This document shows positions 48,713 to 57,890 of a stretch of 64,000 nt of DNA, one piece after another (within the stretch, counting starts at the first letter, position 1; every line of letters starts with the position of its first letter). The position numbers and the translations under genes were made by a program. The notes beneath the pieces are model-generated. The model saw only the letters and a list, made by a program, of their open reading frames with translations, made no database searches and was not told the DNA's origin. The DNA comes from Luteimonas arsenica (GTDB taxonomy: Bacteria; Pseudomonadota; Gammaproteobacteria; Xanthomonadales; Xanthomonadaceae): the NCBI RefSeq assembly GCF_004352825.1, contig NZ_SJRW01000002.1, positions 434,001-498,000 on the forward strand, written 5' to 3'.

Positions 48713-49405
48713 ATGCCCGATCGTCCACGTTCCCCGCTGCGCTGGCCCGCGATCGCGGCCAGGCATCCCTCGGCGCTGCTGCTCGCGGTGCAGCTCGCCA
48801 GCCTGCTGGCGTATCCGCTGATGGACGGCCGCGACAGTCGCGTGCTGTTCAGCGCCTTCACCCTGGTGGCGGTGCCGCTGGCGGTCTGGGTGGTGTTCCG
48901 CAGCCATGCGGCGAACTGGTTCGCCTGGGCGTTGGCGGTGCCGGCGATGCTGCTGGCGGTGGCGGCGATCGCGCTCGGCCTGCCGGCGCTGGCCGCCGCC
49001 TCGGCGGCGCTGGAGTCGCTGCTGTACTTCTACGCCGCCGGCGCGCTGATCGTGTACATGCTCGAAGACCACACGGTGACCGCGGACGAGCTGTTCGCGG
49101 CCGCCGCGGCCTTCACCCTGCTGGCCTGGGGCTTCGCCTACGCCTTCCTGGTCTGCCAGGCGATCGCGCCGGGCAGTTTCGGCGGCGTGGTCGAGCCCGA
49201 GCGGCCGCGGCGCTGGATCGAGCTGCTGTTCCTGAGCTTCTCCACGCTGTCAGGCACCGGCAACGGCGACGTCATGCCGCTGCTGCCCTATGCGCGGGTG
49301 CTGGTGATGCTGGAGCAGTTCGCCGGGGTCGGCTACATCGCCGCGGTGGTGTCGCGGCTCATCGCGCTGAGCATCGTGCGCCAGCGCGGCAAGGCCGGCC
49401 GCTGA
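48713..49405 (+). CDS. Ion channel family protein (Ion_trans_2-like) with altered selectivity filter
   Basis: The 230-residue membrane protein has about five or six helices. The last two flank a re-entrant pore loop: LLFLSFSTLSGTGNGDVMP near 178-196, then ARVLVMLEQFAGVGYIAAVV. In K+ channels the filter reads TTVGYGD; here it reads SGTGNGD, so Thr-Val-Gly-Tyr-Gly becomes Gly-Thr-Gly-Asn-Gly. The pore helix and the MLEQ helix are otherwise typical. Selectivity is therefore uncertain. ATG 48713 is used; GTG 48698 is an alternative. Its upstream region (48562-48712) is shared with the divergent toxin gene and shows no other feature. Confidence 0.78.
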   Translation: MPDRPRSPLRWPAIAARHPSALLLAVQLASLLAYPLMDGRDSRVLFSAFTLVAVPLAVWVVFRSHAANWFAWALAVPAMLLAVAAIALGLPALAAASAALESLLYFYAAGALIVYMLEDHTVTADELFAAAAAFTLLAWGFAYAFLVCQAIAPGSFGGVVEPERPRRWIELLFLSFSTLSGTGNGDVMPLLPYARVLVMLEQFAGVGYIAAVVSRLIALSIVRQRGKAGR

Positions 49406-49451
49406 GCCGGCGGTGGCGCGCCAGCCCCGTGGGCCGGCGCGCGGCGGGCGC

Positions 49452-49985
49452 TCAGCCCGCGCTGCGGTAGCGCTCGATCGCGTCGACCAGCAGGGCCTTG
49501 GCCTCGGCGGCGTTGCCCCAGCCGTCGAGCTTCACCCACTTGCCCTTCTCCAGGTCCTTGTAGTGCTCGAAGAAGTGGCCGATGCGCTCCAGCCAGTGGC
49601 CGGAGACCTGTTCGATGTCGGTGATGTGCGCGTAGCCGGCGAACACCTTGGGCTCCGGCACCGCCAGCAGCTTCTCGTCGCTGCCGGCCTCGTCGGTCAT
49701 CTTCAGCACGCCCACCGGGCGGCAGCGGATCACCGAGCCCGGCACCAGCGGCAGCGGCAGGATCACCATCACGTCGGCGGGGTCGCCGTCGCCGCAGACG
49801 GTGTCGGGCACGTAGCCGTAGTTGCAGGGATAGCGCATCGGAGTGGACAGCACGCGGTCGACGAAGATCGCGCCGGACTCCTTGTCGACCTCGTACTTGA
49901 CGGGTTCGGCGTCCTTCGGGATCTCGATGATGACGTTGATCTCGTCCGGCGGATTCTTGCCGGTCTTCACGTGGTCCAGGCCCAT
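49452..49985 (-). CDS. ppa: Inorganic pyrophosphatase, family I
   Basis: This soluble Mg2+-dependent enzyme of 177 residues hydrolyses PPi and drives biosynthesis. The signature DGDPADVMVI near 67-76 supplies metal-binding aspartates. IEIPKDAEPVKYEVDKESG near 21-39 and RYPCNYGYVPDT near 51-62 are the other active-site strands, and HFFEHYKDLEKGKWVKLDGW near 137-156 ends the core. The organism also encodes a membrane pyrophosphatase (53212-55242) and a PPi-type phosphofructokinase (55937-57193) within 8 kb, so three PPi-consuming enzymes are close together. Confidence 0.96.
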   Translation of the reverse strand: MGLDHVKTGKNPPDEINVIIEIPKDAEPVKYEVDKESGAIFVDRVLSTPMRYPCNYGYVPDTVCGDGDPADVMVILPLPLVPGSVIRCRPVGVLKMTDEAGSDEKLLAVPEPKVFAGYAHITDIEQVSGHWLERIGHFFEHYKDLEKGKWVKLDGWGNAAEAKALLVDAIERYRSAG

Positions 49986-50227
49986 GGTGGCTCCAGTCGG
50001 GCGGCCGGCGGGAGGGTGCCCGGGCCGCGGGGTGGGGATAAGGCGCCCATTCTACGCGGCAGGCTGCTGCGACGCAGCAAACGGCGGAAGGACGGGCTTT
50101 CGGGGCCCGTGGGGCGTTCGGAAAGGCTACAGGGCTGACCCGAGGTGGGGCACGCCCCAGCTTGGTGGCGACATGACGGGCGGATTACACAGTACGCCAC
50201 CGTATCCACCAGCGAGAGAGCCCCCGC

Positions 50228-51799
50228 ATGAGCATCCAGTCCGCCAGTTTCGATCCCGGCGCCAGCGCCACCGCCCAGTTCGAGCGAGCGGGGTACTGGA
50301 ACAACCCCGAGGCCCCGGGCCATGGCCACGACCACGGTCCCGACGCCTTGGGCAGCGAGGCCCCGGCGCCGCGCCCGATCGATGTCATCGGCGGCGGCGA
50401 TGCCCTGGATGTCGATGCCCCCGAGGGCGACGGCACGAAGATCGACGGCACCGCCGACAATGCCGGCGAGCGGACCCAGCGCAGCACCCCGGACGGCAAG
50501 CCGATCGTGGTCGATCCGCTGCACACCGGGAAGGGCGTCGAGGTCGCGCGCGAGCGCACCGTCGCCGACGGCCAGTACGTCAGCAGCGACCAGCTGGTGT
50601 TCACCACCGGCGCCGCCGACGACAGCATCGGGGTCAAGCAGCGCGACGACGGCACCCTGGACGTGAACGTCAACGGCGAGAGCTACGAGGTCCGTCTCGG
50701 CGAAGGCCAGGAGCTGACCATCCGCGCCGGCGCCGGCGACGACGTCATCGAGGTCGCGCCCAACGTCAGGGTCAACATCGTGGTCGAGGGCGGCGACGGC
50801 GACGACACCATCACCACCGGTGCCGGCGACGACCGCATCGACGGCGGCGCGGGCAACGACACCATCTTCTCCGGCGCCGGCCGCGACGACATCTTCGGCG
50901 GCAGCGGCAACGACGTGATCACCGGCGGCGACGGCGTCAACATCATCCACGGCGGCGACGGCAACGACGAGATCACCGCCGGCGCCGGCACCAACTTCAT
51001 CGAGGGCGGCGCGGGCGACGACGTGATCACCGGCGCCGGCAAGAGCGACATCCTCTCCGGCGGCACCGGCAACGACCGCATCGCCGTGGGCGAGGGCAAG
51101 AGCACCGTCTACGCCGGTGCCGGCGACGACACGATCGACAACGCCGGCGTCAACGCCACGGTCTACGCCGAGGTCGGCGACCTGGTGAACGCCGCCACCG
51201 GCGCGAAGCCGACCGTGGTCAACGTCGCCATCGACGCCAACGTCGGCCACACGATCAAGGTCGAGGGCTCGGACGCCTTCGTGCAGCGCATCCAGGCCGA
51301 GCTCGACTTCCTGCGCGCGTCCCCAGTGGGGCAGCAGATGCTGGCCGAGTTCGACAAGGCCGCCGACGTGAAGGGCAACGTGGTCACCATCAAGGAGCTG
51401 GCCAACGAGCAGAACGGCTACGCCCAGACCTTCAGCCGCGATGCCGACATCATCAACGGCCGCGCCGGTGCCGGCGGCAACGTCGACATCAGCTACAACC
51501 CCTCCTTCCACATGGACGCCTTCCCCGCGCCCGTCGTGGTGCTGTACCACGAGATGTCGCATGCCTACAACGGCGTGAACGGCACCTTCCAGCCGGGCAC
51601 CTACCGCGGCGAGGGCCCTGACTCCGGCCGCGTCCCCAATGCCGAGCGCCAGGCCGTGGGCCTGGAGACTTCCGCCCCCGCCTATGACTTCGATGGCGAC
51701 CCCAGCACCCCGCCGACCACCGCCAATCCCGACCACCTGACCGAGAACGGGATCCGCGAGGAACTGGGCCTGCCGGATCGCCCGAGCTACGCGCTCTGA
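50228..51799 (+). CDS. RTX-repeat protein with an M91 (NleD-like) zinc metallopeptidase domain
   Basis: The 523-residue protein has an N-terminal region of unknown fold (1-155), about eleven RTX calcium-binding nonapeptides (about 186-305, for example GGAGNDTIF, GGSGNDVIT, GGDGNDEIT, GGAGDDVIT) and a C-terminal domain. That domain holds HEMSHAYN with zinc ligands His441 and His445 and general base Glu442, and ENGIREELGLPDRPSY at 506-521 with the downstream acidic ligand. Zn, HExxHxxN and the EELGLP end match family M91, known from the injected effector NleD. A type I route through TolC is likely from the RTX repeats, although no ABC exporter is adjacent. There is no signal peptide. Substrate unknown. 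Confidence 0.85.
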   Translation: MSIQSASFDPGASATAQFERAGYWNNPEAPGHGHDHGPDALGSEAPAPRPIDVIGGGDALDVDAPEGDGTKIDGTADNAGERTQRSTPDGKPIVVDPLHTGKGVEVARERTVADGQYVSSDQLVFTTGAADDSIGVKQRDDGTLDVNVNGESYEVRLGEGQELTIRAGAGDDVIEVAPNVRVNIVVEGGDGDDTITTGAGDDRIDGGAGNDTIFSGAGRDDIFGGSGNDVITGGDGVNIIHGGDGNDEITAGAGTNFIEGGAGDDVITGAGKSDILSGGTGNDRIAVGEGKSTVYAGAGDDTIDNAGVNATVYAEVGDLVNAATGAKPTVVNVAIDANVGHTIKVEGSDAFVQRIQAELDFLRASPVGQQMLAEFDKAADVKGNVVTIKELANEQNGYAQTFSRDADIINGRAGAGGNVDISYNPSFHMDAFPAPVVVLYHEMSHAYNGVNGTFQPGTYRGEGPDSGRVPNAERQAVGLETSAPAYDFDGDPSTPPTTANPDHLTENGIREELGLPDRPSYAL

Positions 51800-51923
51800 T
51801 CACTTCGACCCGGCCGGCATGGACGCCGGGCAGCCGCAGCCTGCCTTCACCGCAGGCTGCTGCTGTTTCGTCCAGTCTGTGCGTACCGGCGTTCCGCGTG
51901 GACGCACCCGTCAGAGGTGAAGC

Positions 51924-52577
51924 ATGACCCGCAAGTCGATCCCCTTCGCCGGCGCCACGATGGTCGCCGCCTTGTCCGCGGCCCTGTCTTTGCCGCATCC
52001 TGCAACGGCCGCGGCGCAGCCCGGCGCCGCATCCACGCATGAGGAAGACCGGGTGGCACGAACCCGCATCGATGGTGAAGGCGCGACCCTGGAGGTGGCC
52101 TTCGATCCCGACGGCGAAAGGCTTGCCGTGCGCTATCGCATCAGCAACACGGGCCATGCGCCGCTGGCGGTGTTCGACCGCGGCGACCGCCACGCCGTGC
52201 TGACCGGCCGGCTCAAGGCCGGAGAGGTGCCCGCGCCGCATTTCGAACAGGCCGACGATGTCTCCCTGACCCTTTCACACGTCGCGCGCGCGCTGCCGCA
52301 GCCGACGCCCACGGTGCCGCCGGTGCCGCTGGCGACCCGGCTGGCGCCCGGCGCAAGCGTGGACGGCGCCTTCGAGTTCGACCTGTCGCTGGCCGTGGGG
52401 CTGGAGCGCGTGCGCTGGTGCCTGGGCGTGGCGCCGTTCGACGAGACCACGTTCGAGGCCTCGGAATCGGAGGGCGAGGTCGCGGTGTGGACAGCGTCGT
52501 TCGATGTCGCCGAGAGCCAGCAGCGGCTGTGCACGCCGTGGTTCGACGTTGCAGCCGGCGGGTTCGAAGCAGACTGA
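51924..52577 (+). CDS. Secreted protein of unknown function next to the RTX-M91 gene
   Basis: The 217-residue protein has a signal peptide (MTRKSIPFAGATMVAALSAA, then LSLPHPATAAA). A beta-rich region follows, with LAVRYRISNTGHAPLAVFDR near 69-88, HVARALPQPTPTVPPVPLA near 117-135 and VRWCLGVAPFDE near 165, plus a second Cys near 203. This looks like a small periplasmic immunoglobulin-like or chaperone-type domain; no family was recognised. It starts 125 bp after the RTX-M91 stop on the same strand and could be its inhibitor, chaperone or partner; this is inference. Confidence 0.7.
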   Translation: MTRKSIPFAGATMVAALSAALSLPHPATAAAQPGAASTHEEDRVARTRIDGEGATLEVAFDPDGERLAVRYRISNTGHAPLAVFDRGDRHAVLTGRLKAGEVPAPHFEQADDVSLTLSHVARALPQPTPTVPPVPLATRLAPGASVDGAFEFDLSLAVGLERVRWCLGVAPFDETTFEASESEGEVAVWTASFDVAESQQRLCTPWFDVAAGGFEAD

Positions 52578-52605
52578 GCGCACTCTCCGCTGGGAATGTT
52601 CGCTG

Positions 52606-52720
52606 CCCGCCGTGGAGGCAGGGGGGATGCCCAGCCGGATAGAGTCCGCGTCCAGCTCCCATATCCGGCCGCCGGCCATCCATGGCCGGCTCTGGACATC
52701 CCCCCTGCCTCCACGGCGGG
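52606..52720. repeat. Palindromic element A (24-bp perfect arms, shared core)
   Basis: The 24-nt arms 52606-52629 and 52697-52720 are perfect reverse complements (CCCGCCGTGGAGGCAGGGGG...). They enclose a 67-nt core. Within the core, 52645-52691 is 42/47 identical to the reverse complement of the core in element B, and GCCGGCCAT/ATGGCCGGC forms its own 9-bp stem. It lies 28 bp after the stop of the secreted-protein gene. No coding sequence was seen in 52578-53211. Confidence 0.93.
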
Positions 52721-52810
52721 CCCGACTGCCTCTGCGATCTGGAAGAAAAGAGCGTCGCGGGCGAAGAAGTCCCCGCGAGCCGGAAACAAACAACGGCTCC
52801 AGCGCGCCGT

Positions 52811-52859
52811 CTCTTGGCTTGTGGCTCTTGCTCTTGGCCTTTGCTCTTCGCTATTGCCC
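52811..52859. repeat. Short degenerate GCTCTT-rich tract
   Basis: A pyrimidine-rich stretch between the two palindromic elements repeats GCTCTT and close variants (CTTGGC, TTGCTC) about every six bases. It contains no ORF and is bracketed by elements A and B. Confidence 0.5.
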
Positions 52860-52886
52860 TTCGACCCGAAGCCGAGTAATGCCACA

Positions 52887-53002
52887 GCCCGTCCCGTACA
52901 CAGGGGGTGTGCGGACAGCCGGCCATGGATGGCCGGCGGCCGGCTTCCGTAGCTGGACGCGGAGGCGGCCGGGGGAGCACACCCCCTGTGTACGGGGCGG
53001 GC
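52887..53002. repeat. Palindromic element B (26-bp arms, inverted copy of the shared core)
   Basis: Arms 52887-52912 and 52977-53002 are complementary at 25 of 26 positions; the inner 20 bp are perfect. Their sequence (CCGTACACAGGGGGTGTGC) is unrelated to the arms of element A. The core 52917-52963 is element A's core in opposite orientation: 13 identical bases, a different 7-nt block, then 27 identical bases. Thus both elements share a core but differ in arms. Confidence 0.93.
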
Positions 53003-53128
53003 AGCGAGCTCTCCAACGAAGCCGCTCCGATCTGCAACCGAGCGGACAAGGCACCGACCTGGCAAGTACCTGCGCACTGCGCCACAGCCACGCATCATTG
53101 CCATCATGCGGAGTCGGGTGAACAACAA

Positions 53129-53152
53129 AAAAGCGGCCCGCAGGCCGCTTTT
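53129..53152 (-). terminator. Rho-independent terminator of hppA
   Basis: On the minus strand AAAAGCGGCC and GGCCGCTTTT pair in a perfect 10-bp stem with a 4-nt loop and run into a six-T tract. It lies 60 bp after the hppA stop. Confidence 0.85.
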
Positions 53153-53211
53153 CCATTTCTGTCCCCGGCACCCCGGCCGTGATCCACGGCAGGGGTGGGG
53201 AGTGGCCGTTC

Positions 53212-55242
<2,031 letters not shown>

Positions 55243-55420
55243 TGAAACCCTCCCCAGGGTGTGGACGAAAAGAACCTGCTTTCAGTCGGAACCGCCCGAC
55301 TATGGCATAGGCCTACGGCGCGGTATTGCGGCGCTGCAGCGCGTCGGCGCGGGTGTGGAGACCCGATTCAGGCGCCCCGTGCGAGCCTGCGCGCCAGCCA
55401 TGAACCTGCGGAGTCCCGCA

Positions 55421-55927
55421 ATGCGCCTTGCCGTCCTGACCCTCCTCGCCGCCGCCGCGACCCCGGCGCTGGCCGCCGACCCGAAGCCCGAGATCGACCG
55501 CCCCGCGGTCGAGCCGCAGGCGGTGGGCGTCGTCCACACCCTGCGCCAGATTCCCGAGGCCTGCGCGCGCATCGAGGGCGCCTTCACCGGCGACCCCGCC
55601 GAGCCCTATCGCTATGCGGTGGTGCGCACCAGCCCCAACTGCCAGCCGCGTGCGCGCTTCGTGGATGCCGCCAAGGCCCGCCCGTCGCAGGCCGAGGGCT
55701 GGGTATTCAACGACTTGCTGCGCGTACCCAATGCCGCCTGCCCCTCGCAGCAGGCGGTGGTGCGGGTCTGGCGCAAGCCCGTCGACCAGACCATCGAACT
55801 CGATGGCCAGGGCCAGTCGCGGATCTACGTCGGTGAGGCGAAGGAAGCCGCCGCCGCCGGGAAGATCGCGGCCACTCCGATGTTCGCCGCGGAGATGGGT
55901 GTCGAAGGCAAGGCCTGCGGCGGCTGA
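55421..55927 (+). CDS. Small exported protein of unknown function
   Basis: The 168-residue product has a signal peptide (MRLAVLTLLAAAATPALA). The mature part carries VGVVHTLRQIPEACARIEGA near 36-55, a Cys-bearing RTSPNCQPRARFVDAAKARP near 69-88, NAACPSQQAVVRVWRKP near 104-120 and a terminal KACGG. Four Cys suggest disulfides. ATG 55421 is preferred over ATG 55400 because GGAG lies 8 nt ahead and the signal peptide starts there. No family was recognised. It sits between hppA (divergent) and pfp (convergent). Confidence 0.82.
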   Translation: MRLAVLTLLAAAATPALAADPKPEIDRPAVEPQAVGVVHTLRQIPEACARIEGAFTGDPAEPYRYAVVRTSPNCQPRARFVDAAKARPSQAEGWVFNDLLRVPNAACPSQQAVVRVWRKPVDQTIELDGQGQSRIYVGEAKEAAAAGKIAATPMFAAEMGVEGKACGG

Positions 55928-55936
55928 CCGCCGCTC

Positions 55937-57193
55937 TCAGCCCTCCCAGGCCGGCAGCTTCTTCTTCACCGGCGTGTTGCGGAGCTCGACGTACTTCGGC
56001 AGTCCGTCGCGGCGGTAGGGCGGGTAGGCCTCGCCGCGGATCAGCGGCTCGAGGTATTTTCGTGCGGCGGCGGTGATCCCGTAGCCGTCGCGGCGGATGA
56101 AGCCCTTCGGCATGGTCTTCTCGCGGTTCGCGATCCGGTCCAGCGGCGCCGGCTCGATCTTCCAGCGGTAGGGCGCGTCCGAGCTGCGGATGATCGCCGG
56201 CATGGTCGCGTTGCGGCCCTCCAGCGCGTAGCGCACCGCGGCCTTGCCCACGGCCATCGCGTGGTCGAGGTCGGTCTTCGAGGCGATGTGGCGCGCGGAG
56301 CGCTGCAGGTAGTCGGGCAGGGTCCAGTGCACCTTCAGGCCGAGGCCGTCCTTGACCCGCCCCGCCAGGTAGGAGGCCACGCCGCCGAGCTGGGTGTGGC
56401 CGAAGGAGTCCTTCCCGCCGCCGGCGTCGGCGACGAAGCTGCCGTCGGCGGTGCGGATGCCCTCGCTGGCCACCACCACGCAATGGCCGACGCGGTCGAC
56501 CACCTTCCGCACGCGAGCCAGGAAGTCGGCCTCGTCATAAGGCCGCTCCGGGAACAGGATCAGGTGCGGCGCGGCGTCGGGGCCGTCGCCGGCCAGGCCC
56601 GCCGCCGCGGCCAGCCAGCCGGCGTGGCGGCCCATGGCTTCGTACACGAACACCTTCGTCGAGGTATCGGCCATGGCCGCGACGTCCAGCGCCGCCTCGC
56701 GCACCGAGACCGCGGTGTACTTGGCCGCCGAGCCGAAGCCCGGGCAGCAGTCGGTGACCACCAGATCGTTGTCGACGGTCTTGGGCACGCCGATGCAGGT
56801 CAGCGGGTAGTCGAACTCCGCCGCCAGCTTCGAGACCTTGTTGGCGGTGTCGGCCGAATCGTTGCCGCCGTTGTAGAGGAACCAGCGCACGTCGTGGGCG
56901 CGCAGCACGTCGAGCAGGCGCTCGTACTTCGCGCGGTCGTCTTCCAGCGACTTGAGCTTGTAGCGGCAGGAGCCGAAGGCGCCGCCGGGGGTGTGGGCCA
57001 GGGCGCGGATCGCGGCCGCCGGCTCCTTCGAGGTGTCGATCAGCTCCTCGCGCAGGGCGCCGAGGATGCCGTGGCGGCCGGCCAACACGCGGACCTTGCG
57101 CGCACGCGCCTCGGTGATGACCGCCGAGGCGGTGGCGTTGATGACGGCGGTGACGCCGCCGGACTGGGCGTAGAACAGGTTGCCTTTGGGCAT
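55937..57193 (-). CDS. pfp: 6-phosphofructokinase, PPi-dependent type
   Basis: This reversible enzyme of 418 residues interconverts fructose-6-phosphate and fructose-1,6-bisphosphate using PPi. NLFYAQSGGVTAVINATAS near 4-22 is the phosphate-donor loop. YNGGNDSADTANKV near 101-114 has Asn then Asp where ATP-PFKs have Gly-Asp-Gly-Ser, a pattern tied to PPi use; the neighbouring IGVPKTVDNDL and VYEAMGRHAGWLAA are the substrate motifs. Xanthomonas Pfp is known to be PPi-dependent. It lies with hppA and ppa, so glycolysis and PPi economy are linked in one region. Confidence 0.95.
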   Translation of the reverse strand: MPKGNLFYAQSGGVTAVINATASAVITEARARKVRVLAGRHGILGALREELIDTSKEPAAAIRALAHTPGGAFGSCRYKLKSLEDDRAKYERLLDVLRAHDVRWFLYNGGNDSADTANKVSKLAAEFDYPLTCIGVPKTVDNDLVVTDCCPGFGSAAKYTAVSVREAALDVAAMADTSTKVFVYEAMGRHAGWLAAAAGLAGDGPDAAPHLILFPERPYDEADFLARVRKVVDRVGHCVVVASEGIRTADGSFVADAGGGKDSFGHTQLGGVASYLAGRVKDGLGLKVHWTLPDYLQRSARHIASKTDLDHAMAVGKAAVRYALEGRNATMPAIIRSSDAPYRWKIEPAPLDRIANREKTMPKGFIRRDGYGITAAARKYLEPLIRGEAYPPYRRDGLPKYVELRNTPVKKKLPAWEG

Positions 57194-57319
57194 CGTGGCA
57201 CCGTGCAAGGGGCTTCGGGACGGGGGGTGGATTACGGTAAGCTGGCGCGGTGAAGGCCGCAGGTGGTGGATTCTACGCCCCGCCGGGTCCACGCCCTGCG
57301 ATCAGATATGGAGCGTTCG

Positions 57320-57886
57320 ATGCGACTGGTACTGCTTGGTGCGCCCGGTTCGGGCAAGGGAACCCAGGCCACCCGCCTGAAGGAGCACCTGCAGGTGCCG
57401 CACGTGTCCACCGGCGACCTGCTGCGCGCCGAAGTGAAGGCCGGCAGCCCGCTGGGCCTGCAGGCGAAGGAAGTCATGGCCCGTGGCGAGCTCGTTTCCG
57501 ACGAGATCCTGCTGGGCATGCTGGAAGACCGCTTCTCGCGCGAGGACATGGCCGATGGTTTCATCCTCGACGGCTACCCGCGCAACCTGGCCCAGGCCGC
57601 CGCGCTCGATGCCCTGCTCGAGCGCATCGGTCAGCCCATGGACGCCGCGGTCCAGCTCGAGGTCGACAACGAACTGCTGATCGAGCGCCTGGCCGGTCGC
57701 GCCCAGGCCGAGGGCCGCGCCGACGACAATCCGGAATCGGTGCGCAAGCGCCTGCAGGTCTACGACGAGCAGACCGCGCCGGTGATCGGCTTCTACCGCG
57801 ACGCCGGCAAGCTGGGCGTGGTCGACGGCGTCGGCAGCCTGGACGAGGTCTTTGCCCGCATCCTGGCGGCGCTCGGACGGTCCTGA
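57320..57886 (+). CDS. adk: Adenylate kinase, short form
   Basis: The 188-residue enzyme converts AMP and ATP to two ADP. The P-loop is GAPGSGKGT at 7-15, VSTGDLLRAEVKAG and DGFILDGYPRN bind AMP, and the LID is a short loop (RAQAEGRADDNPESVRKRL) in place of the longer zinc-bearing LID of many bacteria; the short form is usual in xanthomonads. ATG 57320 is chosen because GGAG lies 6 nt upstream and MRLVLLGAPG is the family start; two in-frame ATGs upstream are less likely. mpl follows 4 bp after its stop. Confidence 0.96.
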   Translation: MRLVLLGAPGSGKGTQATRLKEHLQVPHVSTGDLLRAEVKAGSPLGLQAKEVMARGELVSDEILLGMLEDRFSREDMADGFILDGYPRNLAQAAALDALLERIGQPMDAAVQLEVDNELLIERLAGRAQAEGRADDNPESVRKRLQVYDEQTAPVIGFYRDAGKLGVVDGVGSLDEVFARILAALGRS

Positions 57887-57890
57887 CGCC

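Noticed and set aside
50785-51145. Tandem repeats at DNA level, possibly a CRISPR or minisatellite
   Set aside because: They encode RTX nonapeptides in frame within a 523-codon gene; unit length and degeneracy fit protein repeats, with no constant spacers.
47476-52577. Integrated mobile island carrying the toxin and protease genes
   Set aside because: No integrase, transposase, tRNA or flanking direct repeat was found, and the housekeeping gene ppa lies inside the stretch; transfer can only be suspected.
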